The notes under the pieces were generated by a model, which was given only the letters and a program-made list of their open reading frames with translations, had not been told where the DNA came from and searched no databases. A stretch of DNA of 64,000 nucleotides from Drechmeria coniospora (Eukaryota; Ascomycota; Sordariomycetes; Hypocreales; Ophiocordycipitaceae): assembly GCF_001625195.1 (NCBI RefSeq), contig NC_054391.1, positions 4,475,157 through 4,539,156 on the forward strand, given 5' to 3'. Position numbers and translations under genes: made by a program. This document shows positions 35,201 to 46,356 of this stretch, in pieces. Positions within the stretch are counted from its first letter, which is position 1. Each line of letters starts with the position of its first letter.

Positions 35201-36201
35201 AGGTACGGTGCCTGCAAAGTGCTCGGTGCCATAGTACGTACTGTGGTGCTGGTACCACAAGGGTACCCTGCTGCACAGCGGAGTAACGGTCGTCAAAGAG
35301 CTGGTGCTTGTTTCATTCACACCAACACCCACGGTGCTACCGTAGAGCAACCACAACGGCACCCTCGTGGTAAAGGGGTGGCAGTACGGAGTGCTGTACT
35401 GTAGGTGTAAGTGCACTGTACTTACGGAGTACGTACAGAGGAATTACACCATGCATTAATCCGTCTGGTATTATGGCGAAAGGACATCGGGCAACGTGCC
35501 GACCCCTCCTCTCCCTTCCCTTGGCGGTAATGCAGAGAGCCCCGTCAGCGGGACCAGACGAGCAATCTTGGTACAAATTTAGACCTTCGCGGGCGGAAGC
35601 CACTGCGCCGCTGGGCGACCACCAACTGGCCAACGGCGAGAATCCCTGTCGGGTCGGTACGTGCTGCTATAGTGCATGACGCGCTCGTGCAGGCCTCGGC
35701 GAATAAGTACTTGTACTTACTTTCGCGCGTACTTGGCACGTCTCGGCTTCCAAGTACTGTAGAATCAATCCCTGACTTTCCACGTGCCTCGCCGAAGATG
35801 CCTGCGGGAACCCACACACCAATGCTCCGCTGCCGTGCTTCGGCCTCTCTCCTCGCTTCTCCGCAAGGCCCGCTCTCGTTGGACTGCGGACGTTGGCCGC
35901 CTCGCCGTCGGCTGCCGCTTTGCTAACCCGCCAACGCAGCCGAATCATGCTGGCCACCAACGGTGCGATGCTGCGTAGCCTGTTGTGATCGGATGGCACG
36001 GCTGAACGGCAACGCATTGGATAGCCAACACCAATATTCATTCATGCAGTCCATGTCCGTCGTCGTATCCTCTCGCAGGGCCGAGAGTGTGCTCGTCTTC
36101 GCTCTCGCCGTCCCCTGTGTCCCGGCTAGGCTACCACGAGAGGGAGAGCAGTCGTCGGCTGGGCTTGTCGGATTGCTTGACTGCAGTCCGCACGCTCGCG
36201 T
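32279..36201. other. Long gene-free region, GTAC- and GGTACC-rich
   Basis: About 3.9 kb. The first 800 bases are probably the kinase promoter and leader. From 33395 to 35460 there are clusters of GGTAGGTACCTACC-type palindromes and GTACTCCGTAC words. Many short open frames overlap on both strands; none is supported. Confidence 0.6.
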
Positions 36202-37212
36202 CTACTGCGTGTCGTCTGGAGGTCTGTTCCACGATCTGCGCAAGCTCCTCCTCGTCGTCGCGCCCGAATCCCTTCCGACGAAGCAAAGGACCCAGTCCTT
36301 GACGAGGCGCGCCTTCTCCTGCTGTGGACGCTCCGCGGCCGCCATCCTCTTGCTGGCGAGGCTCCTCGTCGAGTAGCGCCCGCTCCCGTCCTGTCGCCAC
36401 AGGAGGCTGACGCGCGTCATTCCCCTGCGTAGGCTCTGGCCGTAGACCTTGTCCCGAAAGACGTGCAGCGCCACCTTCTCCACGAGCACGACATCCTGCC
36501 TCCTCAGCTTCAGCACGCTGCTGTCGGCGTCCTCGCTGGACAGCCAAAAGGTGATGGCGAAACCGGTGGCCGTGTTGTCGCCGACGAGGACCTCGACCAG
36601 GGAGAGGGGCTTGCCCCAGCGCGTCGTCACGGTCCGCGGTTGGGCGATGGAGATGACGCCGACGATGAGGTTCAGCGTCAGCGTCTGTGGCTGCAACGCC
36701 GCGATGCGACTCGCGGCGGGAACGTCCTTTAGGTCGGATAGGGCCGGCGGGGCCGGCGGCGGCGGCATCGAATCCGTGTAGGTGTGAGTGATGTCGGCAG
36801 AGGACGCCGTCAGCATCGACGTTGCGTCGTCCGTCGCGAAGCTATCCTCCGGCGGGGGCGAAGAGTCCGTCCCATGCTCCGCTAGGGTCTGCTCAAAGAA
36901 CTGTGCCATGACTGCATCGGCATCGCTTCCCGGAGGTAGCCGGGAGCCTTCGACGCACACGTCGGCCGTCGTGAAGAAGGTGGCGCTTCCTTGAAAGGGT
37001 GTGTCGTGAACGTCATGAACCAAGCTGAAGCCCGTGTGGAGAGGCTTTCGTATCAGAGATAAGGACCGCCAGGCGGGGCGTGAATCTCGCCGCTCGAACT
37101 CGCCTTCCGCGTCAAAGCATCGCGAGGCTTTGCCAATGTCGTCGACGCAAGATGACAGATTCACCGTCGACGGAGCGGGGGCACCGGCGAGAATAATTAT
37201 TTTGGCAGGCAT
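36202..37212 (-). CDS. Uncharacterised protein, possible single OB-fold
   Basis: Single open frame of 336 residues from ATG 37212 (MPAKIIILAGAPAPSTVNLS). I do not recognise a named family. The middle is Ser/Thr/Pro rich with a polyproline spot (SMPPPPAPPALSDL). The C-terminal half is beta-rich: TLNLIVGVISIAQPRTVTTR, then LSLVEVLVGDNTATGFAITFWL and VLKLRRQDVVLVEKVALHVF. That pattern resembles an OB-fold of the RPA/shieldin type, but this is inference from strand spacing only. Longer N-terminal extensions in the frame lack coding character. The last 30 residues are Arg-rich and may come from an unspliced 3' intron. Confidence 0.6.
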   Translation of the reverse strand: MPAKIIILAGAPAPSTVNLSSCVDDIGKASRCFDAEGEFERRDSRPAWRSLSLIRKPLHTGFSLVHDVHDTPFQGSATFFTTADVCVEGSRLPPGSDADAVMAQFFEQTLAEHGTDSSPPPEDSFATDDATSMLTASSADITHTYTDSMPPPPAPPALSDLKDVPAASRIAALQPQTLTLNLIVGVISIAQPRTVTTRWGKPLSLVEVLVGDNTATGFAITFWLSSEDADSSVLKLRRQDVVLVEKVALHVFRDKVYGQSLRRGMTRVSLLWRQDGSGRYSTRSLASKRMAAAERPQQEKARLVKDWVLCFVGRDSGATTRRSLRRSWNRPPDDTQ

Positions 37213-38142
37213 TGAGAGGAAATGAGGGGTGCCTCGTCTTCCGGCTAAGAGATATCGCGCAAATGTACGGAAAAAGATTTCGCGAATAGAATGCGTGGAA
37301 TGTATGTTCGTAGTCATGGACAGTGTGCAGATTTGGCTCGGGCGTGAAGTGAGGTTGAATTTCAGCCTGTTCCGGTTAGTGCGAACCCCTGGTGGACGCA
37401 GCAGTAACAATACTGGTGTGTGATAATGTATGGGGGCGGGCATCAAACCACAGGCGACCACGGGCAGTAGTAGAGTAGGAATAGGTGGGAACAGATAAAT
37501 CATCTGTAGTGACAAAATTTTCATGGCACAACGCTTATATTTGATGACTATTGCACTTTCAAAGAGTGTGCAGAGTTGATTCGATGAAAAATTAATATGG
37601 CGAGATCAACGTAGTGCGCTGGGGCACGAAGGCCGCGGGAGGGAACCACCGCGACACGCCTCTGCTGAGATTTCCAACCCGTTTTCGACGGCTTGCGGAC
37701 ACCCATCACGTCTTACACATAAATGGAGGCTGTATTATGTATTTGATTCACAAATTACGAGCCGGATGTTACCGTAAGCTCTGCCATGCCACGGACGCTC
37801 AAACCTCGACGCCTGCACGTCGTGCCAGCGCTACAAACCAAGATCCTCCCAATTCCGCCAGCTGCGCCTGCCGCGGCCGTACTTGCCCCAGCAGCTGGTT
37901 TGTGCCACGTCATAGTTCATGCACAAGTCGTTCTCTAAACGGGAAAGCACAAGCCTTGAGTTGGGAAGCTTCTGGAAGATTCAGGTACAAGGCCGGGTCT
38001 ACCCTTCAGAAGTTCCGTTCAGCCACCAGTCGCAGCTTCTCCGACACACAATACGTCTTGATTTGGACACTCTTCGGCGCTCAATCCCAGTACGAGGAAA
38101 ATCGTTGCTCTGCTCGTTGTGTGTCGATCCGTGGTCCATTCA
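37213..38142. other. Intergenic region
   Basis: Contains the promoter of the OB-fold-like gene and the 3' flank of the carboxylesterase gene. An open frame of about 186 codons at 37614-38174 on the plus strand looks random. Confidence 0.5.
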
Positions 38143-40136
38143 TTAGCTTCCAAAGACCGACAGCCCATTCGTAATCATCCAGTTCATTCCTTCTAATCGC
38201 CAGTCGTCCAACTCGACGTAATTGCCGTTCACATCCCACACAATATTGTTCCCCACGCCACTACCGGTCAGTCGGTCGTACTTGGGCCAGACGTCATTGT
38301 TGGCCAGCCCAAGACCATCCTTGCCGTTCGGATCCAGATGATTCACAAAGTTGATCCACGCCGTGGCCATCGTCGTCGAGAGAGCCTTGGCCTTGGCCGT
38401 GTACTCCGTGTCGTCCCCGCCAAAAGGATTGACGTCGTACCCATCGGCGTTCCAGTTGCGAAAGACAAAGGCCACCTGGCCGAATGTGTTAGATGCTGCA
38501 GCCTGGATACTCATACAAGGGGAGGAGGGGGGGTTGGGGGTGGCAGGCAGGCAGGCAGCGAGTGGTGGTGGTGGTGGCGACGTACTTCTTGGAAATGAGA
38601 GGAGCCGAAATACGGCACTTGACCGTTGACAAGGACGTCGAAGCGGTATGAATAGCTCGGCACTCCATGGTCGGACCAGGCCAAGTTCGCCCTCCGCCTC
38701 GCGTAGTGGAACATCATGTCCCCGTATATGGCAGCCATGCGCCGGTACTGCGCGCCCAGCATCTGGGCCATGGTATCATTCGGCTGGATGACGTGAGGCC
38801 ACCGGATGAGCGAAGGAATGCCGACAGACTGCACGTTCGGGTACAAGTGCATGAGCTCCTTCACAAGTGCATCGACATCGTCCTCCGTCTGCTTCGATAG
38901 AAGGAGCCGACAAAGAAGCTTTCGCACATCCTCGTCGGTGTCGACCTTTCCATTGTCGAGGCTAAAGTTGCCCCCCTCGTCCGTATTTATGCCAATCATG
39001 ACCGGGACCTTGCGGAAATTGCCCTTGCGTAGCTGGTGTGTGGTATAGTCCCGGAAGAAATCGCCGTCCAGCGTGGGGGGCCACGGACCAGAGTCGGAGC
39101 CGTTGAGTGCCCGATGGAGCTCATCGATGGGCGCCTTTCGAATACAGTCCAAGGACTCGGCCGTGCCGATGAACCTCGCGCAGGATGTATTGCTGACAAG
39201 GTTGTCGTACGAGGCTTGCAGCCGTTCCGTCTCGTTGAACCCTCCGTTGTACGGGCTTCTCCGAATGACAGACCCAAAACCGGACTGGCCGATGGCTCCA
39301 CGGAAGAGCTGATCATCTCGCCCTGTTACAGTCCGTCAGAGAAGACCTGCTGCATCCCGAGCTCGTCACGCCGCCATCACTCACCGTTGTAGGCCAACAC
39401 TTGGGCAGAGACGCTCTCGGCACCGGCACTTTCGCCAAAAATGGTCACCTTCTCCGGCGAGCCGCCAAAGGCGTCGATGTTCTCTTGAAGCCACCGCAGG
39501 GCCAAACGCTGATCCCGGAAGCCAATGTTGGTTGCGCCCGCGTTCAGAGCCTCCCTTCCAGGTAGGAATCCGTAGGCGGAAAGCCTGTAATTCAGGCTGA
39601 CGCCGATGATGGGGGTGCCCATATCGACACTGCGCTCGACGATGAAGGATAGATTGTACCTCTTGTCTGCCGATCCACCGACCAAGAGGCCACCACCGTG
39701 TATCCAAACGGCGACCGGCAGGTTCGCTGCGGCGGATACTCCTGCCGGGCGGATGACGTTGAGAAAAAGACAGTCTTCCGAGGTCTCGTATCCAACATGA
39801 TCAGATCCATAGCCCACGCAGTGCGGCGGGTATTTGCCGGCATTGCGAATGCCATTCCATGAAGCACGAAGGCCCTTGGCAACGGTGAATCGACCAGGAA
39901 CCTTGGAAGGCCTGTGAGTGTCGGTTTCCCACGGATGAAGCTGGGATGTTTACCTGCGCGTAGGGTATTCCCAGGAAAAAGTCCTGGCGGTAGCCAGGGC
40001 TGTGCACTCCAGCATACGTCCCATTCCTCACAGTCACCAGGGGACTGTGATGAGCGTCGTTCGTGGCCGCTGCCGGCGCAACCAACAAGCAAACCTGTAC
40101 GAGGCATCGAAGTAGCAAGTTGAACGGGTGAGCCAT
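38143..40136 (-). CDS. Secreted type-B carboxylesterase/lipase
   Basis: Four exons: 40136-39954, 39901-39385, 39322-38586 and 38475-38143, 589 residues. The N-terminus MAHPFNLLLRCLVQVCLLVA is a signal peptide ending near AAA/TN, so secretion is expected. Family motifs: FFLGIPYAQ, SEDCLFLNVIRP (type-B signature 2, near residue 103), VWIHGGGLLVG, nucleophile elbow GESAGAES (Ser about 219), GINTDEGGNF (acid) and NFVNHLDPNG (His). Such fungal enzymes hydrolyse short-chain esters or triglycerides; substrates cannot be predicted. The first acceptor is uncertain: CAAG before GTTCCTGG is the in-frame choice, while the nearer CACAG would shift the frame. An in-frame ATG at 40145 adds three residues. 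Confidence 0.88.
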
Positions 40137-41751
40137 CTTGAACATGGACTCCCACGCCTACTATCGATCCAGGAGATCCAGGAAACAATCGGCCTGCGCA
40201 GGGGTCCCATACTTCACATACTCATCACGTACACCTCGCGCACATGTACACCTCGGTCTCATCGTGTACGTGCGGCATCTCGGATGGTCGGTCCCCAAGT
40301 CTGGGCAGCTTTCCATCTCCACATATGCTGTAGGCCAAGCTGATTGCTGCATGAACTATCCGACGGAACCAAAGTCGTATGTCGGTAGCGGCCAATGAGT
40401 GAAAGGGCTTTCTGCGTGCGCTTCGTCGTCGGCATGGGGCGGATATGACAACATCCACTCGACAAACGGCATGTCCATCGGCAGGTGACAGGGGACAAGT
40501 GTTTCTCAAACAGCTGCCTGCCTACCCATCTGCAGAATAATACCTGTACGGGTTTCGGGAACTTTTGCGATGATCGAAAGGAATAACGGGTGGGTCTCCA
40601 AACGAGCTCAGGCCGCGTCCGAGGCCCCCTGTCGACTTGGCCTCACGGCTCGGGCACATTCGTCGCAAGTCGTATTACGAGCCAGGTGCAGATGCGGTAG
40701 TAGTAGTGCATGCACCTCGTGCCTCGCGATAATACCACATGTACGAGGACACCTACCCAGTACGGAGTTCATGGCAAGCATGTCGAGTAATAAGGTCAAG
40801 TAGAGTGCAACACTTCCGTGCCGTGGGCACATGCAGATGCGTTCCGAGGGGCCGTGATCTTGATATGAATGTTTCGGAAACATGAAGGACTTGCTTGGCA
40901 ACTGCAATGTAGCCGATATACGAGCGCACCAACTGCTAGAGGAAGGAGCCGTTCGGGCCACGGTGAACGAATTCTCATCTGCGGTGTAGGAGGACGGCTC
41001 AGACGGGCGGTGATGCTCCGAGTCGGCTGCGCCGTCTTCACGGTCCTAAATGCTGGACATGTGAACTTCCCGGCGAGGCCTAGAGACGGGCCGCTGCAGG
41101 AGGGTTCTTGGAGAATGGAAGCCATGTGCGAGATCTGGAGTAGGGTGCGGTTGTGGGTGTGTTGCGACATTCCTATGGCTGTTTGAGAGGGGAGACGCCT
41201 ATGAGGGTGCAAGCATCACAGAGATGTCGCTCAAACGGGAGGTTGTGCAGGGAAGAAGACTGACAAAAGACTGCCACATCGAAGGCATATGGTAATCAGG
41301 TGTGAGAACTGTACTCCGTACTCCAGATTACGAAGGACAGACATGTGGTGTACAGGTTGGGAATACTTGCTGGTACATGCAAATCAACTATTGCGGTACA
41401 TGTACATGTATACTCCGTACATGTACGTGTATACATGTACGCCCACAGTAAGTACGGAGTACGGAGTACAACGAACTTAGTTACAGTACAACTAATACTG
41501 TACAATACTGTACTTCCTTGTACTACAAGTGCATGCAAGTACTTAAGTACAAGCATCGACGAGGGCAAATCGAGCAAGGACCAGCGGCTCTAGCCGAGGC
41601 TCATGAATCAAGCTACCCCATAATTATTTCCGAGCATCACCGCCCATCGGCCAGCCGGTTCATGAACCATGGACAACTTCCTTGCTTGCTCGCCACACAT
41701 GCGCTCTCCATCCCCGTCATCCATTCACCCCTGCACATCCCGAACGGCACA
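40137..41751. other. Divergent promoter region
   Basis: About 1.6 kb between the carboxylesterase and the alpha/beta hydrolase genes. GTAC-type words, including ACATGTACATGTATAC, cluster at 41300-41560. No gene was recognised. Confidence 0.6.
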
Positions 41752-43174
41752 ATGTCGCTCTACCACGTTATAGAGCACACCATCGATGCCTCCCACATTC
41801 GCGAATTCGCCCGCGCCACGAGTAATTCGCAGGCAGAAACGCTGCGTCTAGCTGTCAAGCAGTACGTGCCCAAGGACAACCCCCATCCCCGGAAGGGTGA
41901 CCTCACCATCATCGCTGCCCACGCCAACGGCTTCGTCAAGGTCCGCTTCTCATTTCTGTCCCCGTGGTCCTCCTCGTCACCGTCATCTTCATCCTTCTCG
42001 TCTCGTCCTCTTCACCTTCCGTTCCCTCCACCACCATTCTTCCTTTTCTTCCTCCACCTCCGTCCGTCTCTGGAGTAAAGGCTCAACGTCGACAGGAAGT
42101 GTACGAGCCATTGTGGGATGATTTATATCACGAGGCCCGCCGCCGTCAGCTGCGCATCCGCGGCATCTGGATCCTCGATGCCGCCTGGCAAGGGCAGAGC
42201 GGCCTTCTCAACGAGGGAAGGCTAGGCAACGACCGTATACATGACACCTCCCGCGCATCCTTTGTTCGGTCAGCATCCTCTGACTCGTTCCAGCCTCCTG
42301 GTTCGATCTCTCGCGCGACATCATACACATGATCAACCTGTTCCGGCCACCACCTCCGCTCCTCGCCGTCGGTCATTCCTTCGGCGCCTGCGCCCTGACC
42401 CACGCCTCCTTCCTACACCCGCGACTCTTCGCAGGCCTCGTTCTGCTCGAACCCGTCATCGGCTACTTCGACTCGAAGCCCTCCCACATCGTGAAGGGAC
42501 CCGCCGGCCGGAGCATTCGCCGTCGAGATCGCTGGCCCTCGCGCCGCGCCGCCGCCGACTCGTTCCAGCGAAGCCCCTTCTACCAGTCGTGGGATCCCCG
42601 CGTCCTCGACAGGTGGATCGAGCACGGCCTCTGCCCCGTCCCCGGCACCGAGGCCGACGTCATGCTCACCACTTCCAAGCACCAGGAGGTCTTTACCTAT
42701 CTGCGCCCCAGCTGGGACGCGTACGATGTCGACGGAAACCGCATCATCCACCCGGAAAAGGTTCCCGACCTCGACACCACCCTCCACCCCAACGTCCGTA
42801 CCTTTCCATTCTACCGCGCCGAGAGCGCCCTCACATTTGCCCACCTAGCCGAATTGCGATCCGCCGTCCTGTACATTATCGGGGGCAAGAGCGAAACGTC
42901 GCCGCCTGATCTCTGCGACGAGAGAACGGCGGCGACGGGGACGAGAGGTGGCGCCAGCGTTAAATCCGTCACCAATCCCCACTACGGCCACTTGCTGCCG
43001 ATGGAAGACCCGGGCTACTGCGCCGCGGAGGCGGCCGAGTTCGCCGCCCAAATCATACGCCGCTGGTCGGCCGATGAGGACGAGTTCGAGCAGTGGACGA
43101 GATTGAAGCCACTCGAAAAGACGACAGTGGGCGATGACTTTTTGAAGCACTTGGACTTGAAGCCAAAGATATAG
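41752..43174 (+). CDS. Alpha/beta hydrolase with PTS1-like end (LPX1/AKT2-like)
   Basis: Three exons: 41752-41940, 42096-42234 and 42294-43174, 402 residues. The nucleophile elbow is VGHSFGACAL (Ser within GHSFG), and TNPHYGHLLPMEDP near the end supplies the catalytic His. WILDAAWQGQSGLLN and SWFDLSRDIIHMINLF are the conserved blocks of a fungal hydrolase group that includes yeast peroxisomal lipase LPX1 and Alternaria AKT2-type proteins. The C-terminus LKPKI ends in PKI, a plausible variant of the peroxisomal PTS1 tripeptide. The first intron (41941-42095) has a GTCCGC donor and is unusually long for this locus and C/T-rich. The second (42235-42293) splits a Pro codon before SWFDLS. Natural substrate unknown. 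Confidence 0.85.
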
Positions 43175-44340
43175 CGTAGACAAGCCCCTTGTACACCTGT
43201 TGACCTGATATGACTTTGTTCCTGCATCACGCATCGAATAGCATGGAGAGCGGGAAGGCGACACACGTTGCGCTATTCAAAACATCAAGCGCCTGGCACG
43301 TCATGGCACGGTCTATTAGTACCTACACCTACATTCACCTTACTGTACCTGGGTAAAGGTACTGTAAGTACGTGGGCAAGTTGGTGCCTATCAAACAGAC
43401 CTGGCCTACCACAGCAGGTATTACTACTGTACCGTACCAACCGGGTTAGTAGGCAATGCTCCGTACACTGTATTCACCTTGTTCTTGCTGGTGGTGTTGA
43501 ATCCGTACTCCGTACCTCTAACCTGCTTCGACGGCAAAAGCAGCACTTATGGGGTATTAATATCGAGTGCTCCGTACTACTACGTGAATAGTAAGTCGAG
43601 TTCATACCATGCATTAAGTACATCTATTTAGCAAAGAGTGCGTCAATATCACCAACATTCTAAGGCGCGGAGTAGTAAGAAAAGCATCGCGTCTGCCATC
43701 TACCATCCAACAAACTGCATCCTGGCACATGGAGCCCGCGTGTGCGAATGAAGATGCGTCCGTTCCTTGTCCCAACTCGGCCTTTAGCTGGAGCCCGTTT
43801 GCAAGTTGCTCGTACAGCCGTCTGCAAGACATCAACCACTTATGAAGATGACACCTTCTGGGCTCATGGTGCTCATGAACGCTAGCATGTTCCTGGACGC
43901 AAAGCTTACCGTCATCCTCCAACGCTCGCAGCTTGTTCGCTACCGCATCACTACCCAGGAGACAGGCTGCTAGGTGCTGTCACCATGACGTTTCTTCCTC
44001 CCCTGCACATCGATCGGAGAATGTGTCAAAACAGAGGGTCTCGCACAAAGTCTAACAACGAGGCTACCATGGCAATATTGGAATATGTTTTCGTGAAAAG
44101 GAGGGGGGCACGTGACGTGATCTCGCTCCCCAGTAGGCCACGCTTCGATCGCACAGTGACCAATTCGCCGCAGCAAATGGAATTTCTTTCATGCGCCGCC
44201 AATCTCCATAGACTCAATCAACTTTCGTCCCCTGCAAAACAAGAAGCATGGAAGAGATGTTCGTGGTGATCAATGCTCTTAAGAAATGGAGGCGATCCGA
44301 CTGCCAAGGATCCCTCCCTCATCACCCCTTGCTGGTGCCC
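43175..44340. other. Intergenic region
   Basis: About 1.2 kb. GTAC-type words occur at 43315-43620. No coding frame can be supported. Confidence 0.55.
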
Positions 44341-45111
44341 TTATTCCTCCGCTCCACCTTGGCCAGGATCCTCATCCTCTGGCACTCCATCCACATACTT
44401 TTGCACCAAAGCCGCTTCGACCTGGCTGTGGACATCATCCAAGGCCGGTTGAGCCGACAGCCAGCTGGCGACGAGCACACTCCTCTGGACCCAGTTTGCA
44501 TCGAAGTTCCGCGGCGTGAACCATGACGGATCCCGATACGAGTACTCGGGTACCCAGGGATAGTTGGCGATGATGTGCATGCGTAGAAGAGATGGGTACC
44601 GTCGCAGCTGCAACAGGGCCTCCTGGGTCGAGACCGCATACCACCGTAAGCTGCCGAGGGCGAAGCCGACGGACGAGAAGATGACGAATGGCAGCGTTGC
44701 CGTGCCCCATATCAAGCTCCCAGCCATGCCGGCCGAGATGCCAAATATCATGGCCGTCGACGTACCCGCAATCATGCTGCGGAACATGCTGTTCGCGATG
44801 TGCATTAGATACCCATCACCACCACCATCACCATGTCTGGCGGCCCACGCAGGACGGCACTCACACAAGTCCAGGCCCGCTGTGTGGGGGAAATGAGTCA
44901 GCCATGTGGTGCCGCGTGGTGCTACAATGTACGCATCATGAGCGCCGTGAGGACTATTCCCGTACCTCACGTTTCCCCAACCGCCTAGAATCCTCAAGAT
45001 CCCATAGGGGCTCTGGCTAAGGGTGCCATACTCCGACTCCTGCGAGGGGGCGTCAGCCAATCTGCGCATGGATATTTCATCAGGAACCCGTACGTTCATA
45101 GCGGGCATCAT
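44341..45111 (-). CDS. Small membrane protein of unknown function
   Basis: Open frame of 256 residues from ATG 45111. Residues about 109-160 form two hydrophobic segments (MIAGTSTAMIFGISAGMAGS and LPFVIFSSVGFALGSLRWYA), followed by a conserved-looking cytosolic part (YPSLLRMHIIANYPWVPE, then SWLSAQPALDDVHSQVEAAL). The overall form resembles uncharacterised fungal membrane proteins. A 78-nt stretch (44789-44866) has GTGTGA and GAACAG ends and could be an in-frame intron; removing it deletes the odd CRPAWAARHGDGGGDG segment. The C-terminus is acidic (DEDPGQGGAEE). Confidence 0.6.
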   Translation of the reverse strand: MMPAMNVRVPDEISMRRLADAPSQESEYGTLSQSPYGILRILGGWGNVRYGNSPHGAHDAYIVAPRGTTWLTHFPHTAGLDLCECRPAWAARHGDGGGDGYLMHIANSMFRSMIAGTSTAMIFGISAGMAGSLIWGTATLPFVIFSSVGFALGSLRWYAVSTQEALLQLRRYPSLLRMHIIANYPWVPEYSYRDPSWFTPRNFDANWVQRSVLVASWLSAQPALDDVHSQVEAALVQKYVDGVPEDEDPGQGGAEE

Positions 45112-46356
45112 TCGCTGCGTGCTTGAAGCGCGAATAAGTGGATGGTTGACCGAGGGAGAAGGGCTGGCAAGATTGCGCCGTCGTTCAATTCGCTATCAAG
45201 AGTACAGTGTGCATTCAGCATATTTTTACTTCTGTACACTGTACAAGACCAAAGTACAACTGCTACGTGCTCCGTATTATTACTTTGTGCTTGTAATCAA
45301 GCCACCACCACATCACCCTCCCTGCCTTGACCGAGAGTGCTCAAAGCGATCATACTAGTATTAATTACTGTCAGCTACAGGAGGTAGTCCTGTCGCTAGC
45401 TTGCTCATGTCTTACTGCAGGTGCCAGAAATGACGCTACCCTACATCTGCTGAGTAGAAGAATGTCTGGAAGTGGATCATTCCGATTATACATGTACATT
45501 TAACTTTACCTGTACATGTAATTATTACATATAATTACGGAGTTCTTATGGTAACAATCATTTGCTCGATGTAGTGGATGTTGCCTTGTATCGGCGCTCT
45601 CGTTTTTTTTCCCTACTCGTGGTGTCGCTCATTGCAGTTGACCTATTCCAGCGATTGCAATGGAGTGCTTGGCAGGCACCTTCATCTATATGCATGAATG
45701 AACAAGCCAATCACGCGATTACCATACGTAATGCTCTTGTCCATCTCGTTGTTACCAAAGAAACCCAAGACCAGTCAGACGTTCGTACAATGGAAGGGTT
45801 CGCTAATGAAGAATTCGAACTATATGCCCGAGAGCAGTTGTATTGTGTGTATATGAAGACATCGAAGCTTTAGCCAGCCGTTTCATCAACCCAATCGACC
45901 GACCCCTATGCGATGATAATTGACAACACAGTGCAGATAGAGCTACAGAGAAATAGGAATGATCTTGCTAATAACGCGACATTCGGAAGTGCTCGTGCAA
46001 CTTCGACCACTGCGCTGTACCACTCCACTATGCGACAACGGGCGCGGCCATTGGAGGCAAGGGGACGAATCTACCACTCACCTTTCACTCGAATTGGAAT
46101 TGAAACCATGAGCTGGAGTTTAGGAACCTCGTCCGATCAGAGCCCAAATAAGAACTCAGCCTAAGGTAGCATTTATAAAGTTTGCACCGAACATGATAAA
46201 TAGGCAGCCACTGCAGAGTACAACTTCTGCCACCGAGTACGTACCCTGCGTGTACTCTTGAAGCCTGCATGCAAAGACATTCCAACTCTCCCAAACCTTC
46301 TCTTTTATCTTGCAACAAAAAAGCCCTGAACTGCTACGACCAATCACACAAGCATC
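45112..46356. other. AT-richer intergenic region upstream of the first DUF3669-like gene
   Basis: Contains GTAC-type words at 45230-45550. From about 45915 to the ATG at 46357 it matches the region upstream of the second DUF3669-like gene (47890-48296), for example AGGAATGATCTTGCTAAT at 45955 and 47931. An open frame at 45562-45873 has no recognisable features. Confidence 0.65.

Noticed and set aside
37614..38174. Plus-strand frame of 186 codons next to the carboxylesterase gene
   Set aside because: Composition is random, it overlaps the 3' end of the carboxylesterase gene on the other strand, and it has no recognisable motif.
40869..41212. Overlapping frames on both strands at 40.8-41.2 kb
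   Set aside because: Neither frame has protein-like composition, and they lie in the promoter gap between two divergent genes.
45562..45873. Frame of 103 codons upstream of the first DUF3669-like gene
   Set aside because: No similarity to any part of the duplicated unit or to a known family; it could be chance in AT-richer DNA.
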